64,000 nucleotides of DNA, taken from positions 868,001 to 932,000 of the forward strand of contig CP036352.1 of assembly GCA_007753915.1 (NCBI GenBank), written 5' to 3'. This document shows positions 52,845 to 61,760 of this stretch, in pieces (the stretch's first letter is position 1; every line of letters starts with the position of its first letter). Made by a program: the position numbers and the translations under genes. The stretch is from Phycisphaerae bacterium RAS2. GTDB lineage: Bacteria > Planctomycetota > Phycisphaerae > UBA1845 > UTPLA1. Below the pieces are notes generated by a model. That model searched no databases, was not told where the DNA came from, and saw only the letters and a program-made list of their open reading frames with translations.

Positions 52845-53714
52845 TTACTGGGCGACCTCCAACTCGATGGCCGGCGACATGGTTCCCGAGACGCACGCCT
52901 TCTTGATGAACAGCCCCTTGCTCGTCGGAGGCTTCATACGCTTGATGTGGCTGATGAAGGCGTCGATGTTTTCCTTCAGGTCGCCTTCGGAGAAGCTGGC
53001 CTTGCCGACGATCGCGTGGACGTTGCCGCCCGCGTCGTTGCGAAACTCAATCTTGCCCGCGGCGAATTCCTTCACCGCATTCGCGATGTCGTTGGTCACC
53101 GTGCCGTTCTTCGGGCTGGGCATCTTGCCGGCCGGGCCGAGCACGCGACCGAGCTTACCGACCTTGGCCATCGTTCGCGGGTGAGCAATCGCCACGTCGA
53201 AATCCGTCCAGCCGTCGTTGACCTTCTTGATCAGGTCATCGACACCGACTTCCATCGCGCCGGCGGCCCTCGCCTCGTCGGCCTCGTTGCCGTCAACGAA
53301 TGCGATCACCTTTTTCGTCGAACCGATGCCCTTGGGCAGTGAGACCGAGCCGCGGATCATCTGATCGGCGTTCTTCGGGTCGATTCCCAGGTGCATGACG
53401 ACGTTGATCGTCTGATTGAACTTGGTGCCCGTCGTGATCTTCTTGAGGACTTTCACCGCGTCGTCCAGCGGATACTGCTTTTTGGCGTCAACTTCCTTCG
53501 CCATTTTCTCGTGGCGCTTGCTTCGGCCGCGCATCGACCGACCACGTTCTTTTCGGCCGCTGGATGCGCCTCCGGCTGCGGCCTTCTTTTCCTTCTTTGC
53601 CTTGGGTGCTTTAGCGCCGGCCTGATCGGGCGCGGCTCCGCCTGCGGTCGTGTCGGGAGCGGTCTGCGCCGCCGACTCGCCCTCGGCCGAGGGATTCTTC
53701 TTCTCTTTTGCCAT
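52845..53714 (-). CDS. rplA: 50S ribosomal protein L1 with N-terminal extension
   Basis: A 289-aa protein. The L1 core begins near residue 60 (SKRHEKMAKEVDAKKQYPLD) and is complete: FNQTINVVMHLGIDPKNADQ, RGSVSLPKGIGSTKKVIAFV, RTMAKVGKLGRVLGPAGKMP and KNGTVTNDIANAVKEFAAGK. L1 forms the L1 stalk of the 50S subunit and can repress its own mRNA. The first ~60 residues are a low-complexity Ala/Lys/Gly/Gln extension absent from most L1 proteins; an ATG at 53534 would remove it, but neither start has a strong ribosome-binding site. rplK is not upstream; radA is divergent. Confidence 0.96.
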   Translation of the reverse strand: MAKEKKNPSAEGESAAQTAPDTTAGGAAPDQAGAKAPKAKKEKKAAAGGASSGRKERGRSMRGRSKRHEKMAKEVDAKKQYPLDDAVKVLKKITTGTKFNQTINVVMHLGIDPKNADQMIRGSVSLPKGIGSTKKVIAFVDGNEADEARAAGAMEVGVDDLIKKVNDGWTDFDVAIAHPRTMAKVGKLGRVLGPAGKMPSPKNGTVTNDIANAVKEFAAGKIEFRNDAGGNVHAIVGKASFSEGDLKENIDAFISHIKRMKPPTSKGLFIKKACVSGTMSPAIELEVAQ

Positions 53715-54020
53715 GGTTTCTCACTTTCGACCCGAAGGTCTGCCACGCTGACGCGCGTAGTCGAGCGGCACGCACTGCAAATCACTCGTCGTGCGGAGGG
53801 AAGACGACCCGGCTCTTCGAGAAAAGCCGAGCCGAGTATGGTAAACCGAACTTCGTTGAGTGGCAACCGTACCCACTATGCGTTCGGGCTTCTCGTAAGG
53901 CGAGCATTTACAAATGGTTATGTCCGTGGCTTTGCGGGGCAACTCGTGATGACGATGGCGGTATGATGCCCGGCGTTATCGAAGGAACCGTTTAGCAATC
54001 GTTCGAAACGGCAGGTATTG

Positions 54021-55391
54021 GTGGCCAAGAAGCATTCACAATTCGCGTGCAGCAGTTGCGGACGCGTGCAGTCGCAGTGGTCCGGCAAATGCCCCGACTG
54101 CGGCGAGTGGGACTCACTGACCGAACAGGTCGTGGACGGCGCCGCGCCGGATCGGCATCGCCCGATCATCGCGGTCGACCAGCCCGTCATGGCGAAGCTG
54201 TCGGACGTGAACGCCGAGTTGTGCCCACGCTATGTCACCGGGATCGGGGAGTTTGACCGCGTCCTGGGCGGCGGAATCGTGCCGGGGTCGGCGGTGCTCG
54301 TCGGCGGCGACCCGGGCATCGGCAAATCGACGCTGTTGCTGCAAGTGTGCGACCAACTTGTGCGTGCGAAGCGCAAGACGTTGTACGTCTCCAGCGAGGA
54401 ATCGGCCGGGCAGATCAAGCTTCGCGCCAAGCGACTGGGTGCGGGCGATTCCGGCTTGCTCGTCGCGGCGACAGCCAACCTCGATGTCATTTGCAATCTC
54501 GCGAGCAAGGAACGGCCCGAGGTGGTCGTGATCGACTCGATTCAAATGGTCTATCGACCCGACGGCGCCAGCCCGCCGGGGTCGCTGTCCCAGTTGCGCG
54601 AGGCGGCGGCACGGTTGATCTGGCTGGCGAAGCAGTTGGGGTTCTCGCTTTTTTTGGTGGGGCATGTCACGAAGGACGGCGCGATCGCCGGGCCGAAGAT
54701 TCTCGAACACCTCGTCGACTGCGTGGCGTATTTCGAGGGCGACCGCTTCCACGCGCACCGATTGATCCGCGCCGTTAAGAACCGCTACGGCTCGACGGAT
54801 GAACTGGGCGTGTTCGAGATCGGCGACACAGGTCTGCGCCCGGTTGACGACCCCTCGAAGCTGTTTCTTCAGGAGAACCGCGAGCCGCGGCCCGGCAGCG
54901 TGATCCTCGCGGCCTGCGAAGGGACGCGCACGCTACTGGTGGAGGTGCAGGCGCTGTGCGCGCAGTCGGTGTTCGGCTCGGCGAAACGCAAGGCGACGGG
55001 CGTGGACGCCGGGCGCGTGGCGATGCTGCTTGCGGTGATCGAAAAGCATGCGGAGATCGTTCTGGGCGACCAGGATGTGTTTGTGAATGTCGTGGGCGGT
55101 GTCCGCGTGAGCGAGCCGGCGGCGGACCTGGCGATCGCGCTGGCCGTCGTGTCGGCGATGACCCAGCGAAGCCTGGATGGGGGCACGGTGGTCTGCGGCG
55201 AACTGGGATTGGGCGCGGAGCTGCGACCGGTGACGCATCTGCGACAGCGCGTGACCGAGGCGGCGCGCGTGGGCTTTCGCCAATTCATCCTGCCGCGAAC
55301 CAGCCGCTCGGGGGAAACGTCTACCAAACACGAGACGATGCGCCTGATGCGTTGCGAAAGGCTGGCGGATGCCGTCCGACAACTTGCCTGA
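54021..55391 (+). CDS. radA: DNA repair protein RadA
   Basis: 456 aa from the GTG at 54021; a TTG one codon upstream is also possible. A RecA-like ATPase that drives branch migration in recombination. It has an N-terminal zinc finger (C10, C13, C24, C27: FACSSCG…KCPDCGEW), Walker A GGDPGIGKSTLLLQ, Walker B VVVIDSIQMVY, the RadA signature KNRYGSTDELGVFE and a C-terminal Lon-protease-like domain without the catalytic serine (GGVRVSEPAADLAIALAVVS). The O-antigen-ligase gene starts inside its last codons. Confidence 0.97.
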   Translation: MAKKHSQFACSSCGRVQSQWSGKCPDCGEWDSLTEQVVDGAAPDRHRPIIAVDQPVMAKLSDVNAELCPRYVTGIGEFDRVLGGGIVPGSAVLVGGDPGIGKSTLLLQVCDQLVRAKRKTLYVSSEESAGQIKLRAKRLGAGDSGLLVAATANLDVICNLASKERPEVVVIDSIQMVYRPDGASPPGSLSQLREAAARLIWLAKQLGFSLFLVGHVTKDGAIAGPKILEHLVDCVAYFEGDRFHAHRLIRAVKNRYGSTDELGVFEIGDTGLRPVDDPSKLFLQENREPRPGSVILAACEGTRTLLVEVQALCAQSVFGSAKRKATGVDAGRVAMLLAVIEKHAEIVLGDQDVFVNVVGGVRVSEPAADLAIALAVVSAMTQRSLDGGTVVCGELGLGAELRPVTHLRQRVTEAARVGFRQFILPRTSRSGETSTKHETMRLMRCERLADAVRQLA

Positions 55392-57918
55392 AGTCGTCGT
55401 GGATGACTCGCGCGGGGCGCGGCTGGCAAGCGGCGCGCTGGCAGGGCTGGCCGCGGTTCTCGTATTTGCCAATTGTCTCCTGAACTCGCCGTCGCGCTTC
55501 TCGGAGAAGCACGCCGCCGACACAACGCTGCTCAAACCGATTGTGACCGCGCTGGGGCTGGGGGGGCGCGTCGGCACGGCCCGCGGCGTGGAAGTTCGCA
55601 ATCTCATCTTCCACGGCGGCGCGGCGATGCTCTTGGCCGTCTGTGCCGCCCGGTTGCTCACGACGGGACGACGTCCCCGATACAGCCTCGATGACCTGCT
55701 CGACTATCGCGCTCGCGCGGGCAGCCCGTATTTCTGGTGGGCGCTGTGGATGGTCTCGTGCGGTTTGAGTTCCTATTTCTCGCATGCGCCGACGATTTGT
55801 CAGGGGCAGGCGATGGCGCACATCCTGTGGCTGGCCTGGTGGTGGCCTTTGGCGGCGATGCTCACACCGCGACACGTTCGCGTGCTGACGGCGGCACTGG
55901 CTTGCGCGCTGGCAACGACGGCGGCGTTGGCGCTGGTGTATCAGGCGGTGCGCGGCGGTCCGTCGCCGTGGAGCGCGCGCTTGTCGTACCCGCTCGGCAA
56001 TGAGTTGTGGCTTGCGGCGTGTCTGCTCCCCGGAGCGCCGATTGCGATCGGTCTGGCGATGGGTCGTGACGGGGCTTGGAATTCGCCACAGCCCGCGCGG
56101 CGATGGGTTGTCAGTGCGATGTGGTTTGTCGTCGCCGGGCTGGTTCTCGCCGCCTTGCTACTCACTCGATCGCGTTCGGGGCTTGCGGGCCTGGCGGCTG
56201 CGGGGTTGGCGATGGTCTGCCTGCTGATCGGCAAGAGGGCGCGACGGATCGTACTGCTGATCGCGCTGGTAGGGGGAGCGGGTGCCGCCATGGGGCTGAA
56301 TCAACTTGCGCGATCGGGCGGGACGGCGACACGCTCGCATTCGATCAGGACGCGTGTCAATTATGAGTGGCCCTATGCAATGCGGCTGCTGATGGACAAG
56401 CCGGTTCTGGGCCACGGCGACGGGTCTTATTCGATGCTGGCGGGGCAGTTCGCGCGGGAGGATCAACTGGAAGACCCGATGACGCTCCGGTTCGACGAGC
56501 AGTACTGGACCGGCCATGCGCACAACGAGTACCTGGAGCAGGCGGCGGACATCGGAATTGCCGGAGCGGGGGCATACCTGATCGCGCTGATTCTGACGTT
56601 GGTTTATTCTGCGCGCGCATGCGATCGGCGCGGCGAGGGTTCAGGCGTGAATCGCGTCGTCATCGCGGGCTTGAGCGCGGCATTGGTCGGCCTGGCGGTC
56701 GATCATTTCGGGGAGCCTTCCATTCGCGAGCCGGGCGGGCCGGTCGTGTTCCTGACGGTGTGGGCCCTGACGTGGGCGGCTGTGCGCCGCGAGCGGACGG
56801 AGCAGTTCGAGATGCAGGAGTCGCATCGCTTGTCGAATGGCGTGGTGCGCTCGTCCGGCGTGGCGCTCTTGGCCGCGGTCGCATGGCTGGGGCTTGCCGG
56901 GCTTGATGATTGGCATGCCGCGATCGGCCGCGCGCAGGCCGACGCGGCAATGGCGGAAGGGGACATGGAGGACGCTATCGCGCACGCGGACTACGCCGCC
57001 GATCGTACGATGGATCCGTTCCAACGGAACCTAGCGCGATTGATCGCGATCCGCGCGCGGTCGATGGCGTTTCAGGCGAGCCTGGATGCCGGCGACGCTC
57101 CGCCGGACACCGCGATGTTGAACCGCGCTGGCGAAGCGGTAATCCGGCTTAGCCAGTTGCGGGCCGACGTGCCGCGGTTTCTCCTGCTTTCGCGCCTTGA
57201 GGCGGACCTGGCGCTCAACCTCGGCCGGGCGGCGCAGCGGCGCGGCGATGGCGCGGCGGCCGCGGAGTACCAGCGTCGATGGTTGCAGGCAATGGAGCGT
57301 CAGCACGCCGACGAGCCGTTTTCGTCGCAGATCGTGTGGACGTTGTGGCAGGTCAGCCCTGCCGCACCGGCGAAGCAGCGGATCGACTGGCTGCGCGCGC
57401 TGATGCGAGGGGGGTTCGTCGATGCCTGGATGGCCGAAATGGTGCAGCAGCTGGCGGGTCGCGCCGACTTGCCGACGACCCTGGGTGATTTGACAAACAT
57501 TGCCCTCGCTGACGCGGGCCGCTCTGCGGCCTTGGATTGGCGGGATCGTTTCAGCCCGGAGACGCTGCGCCTGGCGGCGATGCTGGAACGGCTGCGCGGG
57601 GAGTTGTCGCGCGCGACGGACGTGTCTACGAAAGCAGTCGAAATCTACGATCGGGCCGGGCCGGGACTGTTTGCCGCGCGCGCCGCGGCGATCAGCGAGC
57701 GCGTCGAATGCGACCTCGCCGCTAACGGATCGTCGAACACCGATGCCAACCTGCGCGAGTTGGCTGATGCAGCGTCGATCCTATGGGGGAATCCCGTTTC
57801 AACGGATGGCCCGCTCCCGGGGCCGCTCGGCCGGGTGCGCCTGCGCGTGCTGGAGGCGGCCGGTCGAACCGACGCCGCGGCGGTTCAGCGCGATTACCTG
57901 CAAGCGAATCCTCGTTAA
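55369..57918 (+). CDS. O-antigen ligase-like (Wzy_C) membrane protein with C-terminal repeats
   Basis: An 849-aa protein; its ATG at 55369 lies inside the end of radA (23-bp overlap), so translation is probably coupled. It has about eleven membrane helices. The Wzy_C/O-antigen ligase signature is present: LLTRSRSGLAGLAAAGLAMV, the large loop YAMRLLMDKPVLGHGDGSYS, and GHAHNEYLEQAADIGIAGAG. Such enzymes link or polymerise surface glycans in the inner membrane. The C-terminal ~330 residues are soluble and helical, reminiscent of TPR repeats (IARAQAD-type helices). No other glycan gene is adjacent; the partners may be the genes at 41-44 kb. Confidence 0.85.
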   Translation: MPSDNLPEVVVDDSRGARLASGALAGLAAVLVFANCLLNSPSRFSEKHAADTTLLKPIVTALGLGGRVGTARGVEVRNLIFHGGAAMLLAVCAARLLTTGRRPRYSLDDLLDYRARAGSPYFWWALWMVSCGLSSYFSHAPTICQGQAMAHILWLAWWWPLAAMLTPRHVRVLTAALACALATTAALALVYQAVRGGPSPWSARLSYPLGNELWLAACLLPGAPIAIGLAMGRDGAWNSPQPARRWVVSAMWFVVAGLVLAALLLTRSRSGLAGLAAAGLAMVCLLIGKRARRIVLLIALVGGAGAAMGLNQLARSGGTATRSHSIRTRVNYEWPYAMRLLMDKPVLGHGDGSYSMLAGQFAREDQLEDPMTLRFDEQYWTGHAHNEYLEQAADIGIAGAGAYLIALILTLVYSARACDRRGEGSGVNRVVIAGLSAALVGLAVDHFGEPSIREPGGPVVFLTVWALTWAAVRRERTEQFEMQESHRLSNGVVRSSGVALLAAVAWLGLAGLDDWHAAIGRAQADAAMAEGDMEDAIAHADYAADRTMDPFQRNLARLIAIRARSMAFQASLDAGDAPPDTAMLNRAGEAVIRLSQLRADVPRFLLLSRLEADLALNLGRAAQRRGDGAAAAEYQRRWLQAMERQHADEPFSSQIVWTLWQVSPAAPAKQRIDWLRALMRGGFVDAWMAEMVQQLAGRADLPTTLGDLTNIALADAGRSAALDWRDRFSPETLRLAAMLERLRGELSRATDVSTKAVEIYDRAGPGLFAARAAAISERVECDLAANGSSNTDANLRELADAASILWGNPVSTDGPLPGPLGRVRLRVLEAAGRTDAAAVQRDYLQANPR

Positions 57919-57924
57919 ATGAAA

Positions 57925-57957
57925 AGACCCGCGCAGCGGGGCGCGGGTCTCTTTCTC
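57925..57957 (+). terminator. Rho-independent terminator
   Basis: AGACCCGCG at 57925-57933 pairs with CGCGGGTCT at 57942-57950, followed by CTTTCTC. The U-run is short. It ends the radA-ligase transcript. Confidence 0.8.
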
Positions 57958-58022
57958 AATCGGGTTCCGGCGATGTCCAGACAAATGGATTAATCCGGAA
58001 TCGCGCCGGGCGATCGCACGGC

Positions 58023-58310
58023 TTACTTCTTGCCGAGGATCGCGTCCTTGCACGCCTTGGCGACGCGGAACTTCACGACCTTCTTCGCCGGAATCTTGAT
58101 TGCTTCGCCGGTTGCCGGGTTGCGGCCCATGCGCGCCTTGCGATTGACCAGCACGAGCTTGCCCAGGCCGGGCAGCGTAAAGCTGTTCTTGGCCTCTTTG
58201 TAAGCCGTCGTCGTCAGCGTATCGAGAAACATCACGACCTGCTTGCGGGACAGTTCGTTCTTCTCGGCCAGATGTCGGATCAGTGCGCTCTTGCTCATAC
58301 CTGCTGCCAT
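58023..58310 (-). CDS. HU-family DNA-binding protein
   Basis: A 95-aa histone-like protein that bends and compacts DNA as a dimer. The ATG at 58310 has an AAGGAG ribosome-binding site; the next ATG is 4 codons later. The HU pattern is complete: SKSALIRHLAEKNELSRKQV, FTLPGLGKLVLVNRKARMGR, the DNA-inserting arm RNPATGEAIKIPAKKVVKFR and the last helix AKACKDAILGKK. It stands alone. Confidence 0.95.
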   Translation of the reverse strand: MAAGMSKSALIRHLAEKNELSRKQVVMFLDTLTTTAYKEAKNSFTLPGLGKLVLVNRKARMGRNPATGEAIKIPAKKVVKFRVAKACKDAILGKK

Positions 58311-58555
58311 GGGGCGACTCCTTGTGTGTGGGGTTCGTCTTGTTTCGGTTTCCAACTCCCGGCGAGCCTCCGCCCGCCGTTCAGGCTGAACAAAATAGCA
58401 AGAAAATCAGGGAAATCAATGGGGTCGCGCGCGAGATTCCTAAAAAAATCAGCGGTTTTGACCGGCCCCGGATTCTCCTACACTATCCCCGCCGGGCGAC
58501 CGGGCGCGGTCGGCGCGGCCCATGACACCCTCTCAAGAAACCGAAGGAGCGACCC

Positions 58556-59506
58556 ATGCCCGATGCCTCCGTTTTGCCAGCCGTGAAGACGACTCAAATC
58601 CCCGGGGTCGAGGTCAAGCGAGGAAAGGTTCGCGACGTCTATAACCTCGGCGACCGCCTGATGATCGTGGCGACCGACCGAATCAGCGCCTTTGATTGCG
58701 TGCTGCCCGACCCGATTCCTGACAAGGGACGCGTCCTGACCGCTCTTTCGGCCTTCTGGTTCGACCGGCTGGCGGCAGCGAAACCGCACCATCTGCTGGG
58801 AGTGGTCGGCGGAAACGCCCCGGCGGGCTTTGAACCGTTCCAATCGGTGCTGGCGGGCCGGACCATGCTCTGCCGGAAGACGAAGGTCGTGCCCATCGAA
58901 TGCGTGGCGCGGGGGTATCTCGCCGGGAGCGGCTGGGCAGAATACCGCAAGACCGGGAAGGTCTGCGGAATCGAATTGCCGCCCGGGCTGAAACAGTGCC
59001 AGGCCCTTCCCCAGCCGATCTTCACTCCTGCGACCAAGGAGGAGTCGGGCCACGACGAGAATATTTCGTTCGAGCGCGCCTGCGAATTGGTCGGGCGAGA
59101 GACGATGGAACATCTGCGCAAGCGGACGCTGGATCTGTATGCCGAAGGCGTCGAGTACGCCCGACGCCGCGGGATCATTCTCGCCGACACCAAGTTCGAG
59201 TTCGGCATGATCGATGGCGAGATTTTGCTCATTGATGAGATTCTGACGCCGGACAGCAGCCGGTTCTGGCCGGCCGATACGTACGAGATCGGGCGCGACC
59301 AGGAGAGCTTCGACAAGCAGTATGTGCGCAATCATCTTCAGACGCTGTGCGATCGAGGCGAGTGGGACAAGTCGCCGCCGGCGCCGGCGCTGCCGGCCGA
59401 TGTCATCGCCGCAACCCGCGCGCGATACATCGAGGCGTATGAGCGGCTGACCGAACGGCGTTTCGACGCATCGGCCATCGGCGGCTCGCACGGGGGCGCT
59501 GCGTGA
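58556..59506 (+). CDS. purC: Phosphoribosylaminoimidazole-succinocarboxamide synthase
   Basis: A 316-aa enzyme of purine synthesis that joins CAIR and aspartate using ATP to make SAICAR. Hallmarks: VKRGKVRDVYNLGDRLMIVA, DRISAFDCVLPDPIPDKGRV, CRKTKVVPIECVARGYLAGS, the succinyl-binding LADTKFEFGMIDGEILLIDE and LTPDSSRFWPADTYE. Length matches the eukaryotic-type/plant-like longer forms. The ATG at 58556 has AAGGAGCG upstream. Its stop overlaps the GTG of the permease gene (GTGA), so they form an operon. Confidence 0.97.
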   Translation: MPDASVLPAVKTTQIPGVEVKRGKVRDVYNLGDRLMIVATDRISAFDCVLPDPIPDKGRVLTALSAFWFDRLAAAKPHHLLGVVGGNAPAGFEPFQSVLAGRTMLCRKTKVVPIECVARGYLAGSGWAEYRKTGKVCGIELPPGLKQCQALPQPIFTPATKEESGHDENISFERACELVGRETMEHLRKRTLDLYAEGVEYARRRGIILADTKFEFGMIDGEILLIDEILTPDSSRFWPADTYEIGRDQESFDKQYVRNHLQTLCDRGEWDKSPPAPALPADVIAATRARYIEAYERLTERRFDASAIGGSHGGAA

Positions 59507-60840
59507 GCGGCGGCGTGCTGAAGCGCCTCGTCGGAACATGGACGATTGTCTTCGTCGGCCTCGGCGTCGCCATCGGCTCGGGCATCTTCACGACGCCGGG
59601 GGATATGGCGGGTTGGATTCCGTCGCCCGGCTGGATGCTTGTGGCGTGGATCATCGGCGGACTGATCACGTACCTTCAGGCGCTCGTCACGGCTGAACTT
59701 GCGACGCGGTTTCCGCAAGCGGGGGCGGAGTATCAGTGGCTTCGCGAGGCGTACGGGGACTTCGCCGCGTTTTTCTTCGGTTGGTCGTTCACCATTTTCG
59801 TGACCGGGGCCGGAACGGGCGTGATCGCCGCGGGCCTGGGGCGCATCGCCTCGCAACTGTCCGGTTGGAGTGTCTCCGCGGCGGAATCCGTCTTCGGCTG
59901 CGCGGCGCTGGCCCTGGTCACGGCGGCCAACGTCATCGGGCTTCGTGCGGGGGCGGTCTTTCAGAACCTGTTGACGATCCTGAAAGTCGCGACGGTCATC
60001 GGCATCGGAATCGTCGCGTGCGTCGGTGCCGGGCGCTGGACGCCGGCGGTCGAGAATGCACCGGTCGAATCCATGACGCCGTATGGTTTCTTGCTCGGCC
60101 TCGTCAGCGTCATGTGGTCCTACGCCGGGGCGACCGACAGCGCCAAGCTCGCCGAGGAAATGCGCGACGCCCAGAAGCGCCTGCCTCGCGCGCTGGCGTC
60201 GACGACCATCTGCCTCACGGCTGTCTATCTGTTGTATCAATACGGCCTGCTCTGTGCGGCGACGCCGCAGACTCTGCGCGGGTCGGGCAGCGCCGCCGCC
60301 GCGGCGCTGGGGCAAGTCGGGTTGTCGGGCATTCGTGAGTTCGTGCTGGTCGCCGGCATTGTCGTTTGCCTTGGCTCGATCAGCTCGACGATCCTTTCGA
60401 ACGTGCGCGTGACCTTCGCGCTCGCGCGGGACGGGCTCGCGCCGGCCGCGCTGGCTCGAATGAACGCGGGGCAGTCACCGGTTTGGTCGCAGGTGCTGGC
60501 GGCCGGGCTGGCGGCGGTGTTTGTCTGTCAGCGATCGTTCACGGAGATCCTTGGCATTTATTTTGTCGCCAGCACGATCCTTTACGGCATGGCCTATGTG
60601 AGCCTGATCGTTTTTCGCAGGCGCGATCGCCACGCAGGGGCCCGGCGAGACGGCATCTTCCTCGTGCCCGGCGGCGTGTGGACAGCTCTGTTTGTTACGA
60701 GCGTGCAGTTGCTGATCGCGGTGTTCGTCGCGACCGAGGAAGTACGTCGCGGTGGATTCGATTGGCTCTACACGCTGGGCGTGCTCGCAGCCGTGGCGGG
60801 GGCGTATCCGCTGTGGCGAAAGATTGCGAATTGCAAATAG
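59503..60840 (+). CDS. APC-family amino-acid permease
   Basis: A 445-aa inner-membrane transporter starting at GTG 59503, overlapping the purC stop. It has twelve membrane helices with family motifs: VFVGLGVAIGSGIFTTPGDM (helix 1, substrate site), LATRFPQAGAEYQWLREAYG, SVMWSYAGATDSAKLAEEMR and ILSNVRVTFALARDGLAPAA. It moves amino acids or polyamines with protons or as an exchanger. The link to purC may be only transcriptional. The substrate is unknown. Confidence 0.92.
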   Translation: MSGGVLKRLVGTWTIVFVGLGVAIGSGIFTTPGDMAGWIPSPGWMLVAWIIGGLITYLQALVTAELATRFPQAGAEYQWLREAYGDFAAFFFGWSFTIFVTGAGTGVIAAGLGRIASQLSGWSVSAAESVFGCAALALVTAANVIGLRAGAVFQNLLTILKVATVIGIGIVACVGAGRWTPAVENAPVESMTPYGFLLGLVSVMWSYAGATDSAKLAEEMRDAQKRLPRALASTTICLTAVYLLYQYGLLCAATPQTLRGSGSAAAAALGQVGLSGIREFVLVAGIVVCLGSISSTILSNVRVTFALARDGLAPAALARMNAGQSPVWSQVLAAGLAAVFVCQRSFTEILGIYFVASTILYGMAYVSLIVFRRRDRHAGARRDGIFLVPGGVWTALFVTSVQLLIAVFVATEEVRRGGFDWLYTLGVLAAVAGAYPLWRKIANCK

Positions 60841-60854
60841 CGAATTGCGAAAAA

Positions 60855-60911
60855 TGTAGAATTGAGAATTGGGGTGACTTCTAGAAAGCTATCACCATTC
60901 TCAATTCTGCA
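60855..60911 (+). repeat. A/T-rich inverted repeat (dispersed hairpin family)
   Basis: TGTAGAATTGAGAATTGGGG with TGA at 60855-60877 is nearly complementary to TCACCATTCTCAATTCTGCA at 60892-60911. It lies between the convergent permease and CDGSH genes and resembles the hairpin at 23258. Confidence 0.75.
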
Positions 60912-60937
60912 TTCTTAACTTCTCTGCCCACTGTCGA

Positions 60938-61183
60938 CTAACCACTGGCCATTGACTTATGCGATCCGTCGCACCAGGGCAGATTGCCGCTACGGTGACA
61001 CTGGCAAACCGCCTTCTTCCCCGCCTCACCGATCTCGCACACGATGGGGGCCAGCCCCGTGCCGAGGCGTGCGTGCGCGCCGTCGCAATAAGGCAGCTTC
61101 GCCGAATGACCGCACTGGCAGTAGGCCTTCTTGCCCGGCGTTTCTTCGATCACGATCGGCTTGTTGTCGTGCTTGGCGTCCAT
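60938..61183 (-). CDS. CDGSH iron-sulfur protein with two motifs
   Basis: An 81-aa protein from the ATG at 61183 with an AAGGAGGA ribosome-binding site. It has two CDGSH (mitoNEET-type) [2Fe-2S] motifs: CQCGHSAKLPYCDGAH and CQCHRSGNLPWCDGSH, each with three Cys and one His ligand. Both ligand sets are complete. Such two-motif proteins are cytoplasmic electron or cluster carriers. The gene lies 205 bp from the Cys-rich lipoprotein gene on the same strand. Confidence 0.93.
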   Translation of the reverse strand: MDAKHDNKPIVIEETPGKKAYCQCGHSAKLPYCDGAHARLGTGLAPIVCEIGEAGKKAVCQCHRSGNLPWCDGSHKSMASG

Positions 61184-61388
61184 GAGACGTTCCTCCTTCA
61201 CGTGGAAGCGTGCGATGTCTGTGCGCGGGAATCGCCTGCGCTGAAACGATCGCGGCGATTCGTTGGCGGATTAATCGCCGCACGCGGAATCGTGTTTTCG
61301 CGATCACGGAAGCCGATGGATTGCAATCCATCGGCTCAAGCCGCAAGAGTTCAGCAACGAACTCAAGCTTTATCCGGCGATGCGAGCG

Positions 61389-61622
61389 TCAGGCCTTCTT
61401 GCAGCAGGGGGCGTCGCAGTTGGCTGCGCACTTCTTCTCTTTGCAGCAGGTCTCGCTCTTGCAGTTGGCATCGCAGCAGCCGGCCGCGCACTTGGCCATG
61501 CAGCACTTGTCGGCCGAGCAGTCGCCGCAGGTGTTCTGCGAGCAGGCCGAGCCGATCAGCAGGGCAACGGCACAACAGGCAAGGCAAGCCAGTTTCGAGA
61601 GCTTGGTTTGCAGGGCGTTCAT
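61389..61622 (-). CDS. Cys-rich metallothionein-like lipoprotein
   Basis: A 77-aa protein from the ATG at 61622 with an AAAGGAGTG ribosome-binding site. The signal (LSKLACLACCAVALLIGSA) ends at the lipobox Cys. The mature ~50 residues hold 15 Cys in a repeating pattern: CGDCSADKCCMAKCAAGCCD, CKSETCCKEKKC, CDAPCC. No aromatic residue is present. The spacing resembles metal-thiolate proteins, so it may bind Zn, Cu or Cd at the cell envelope. I know no exact family. Confidence 0.8.
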   Translation of the reverse strand: MNALQTKLSKLACLACCAVALLIGSACSQNTCGDCSADKCCMAKCAAGCCDANCKSETCCKEKKCAANCDAPCCKKA

Positions 61623-61760
61623 GAGTTCACTCCTTTTCTGCAATTAGGCGAAACGGCGTCCGCGGCATCGGCGCATGCCGGCCGGGATTTTGAGCATCTG
61701 AACATGATACGAAACGTTGAGCGAATGGCCAAATGCGGGTGATTTCACCGCGCCGCAGCG

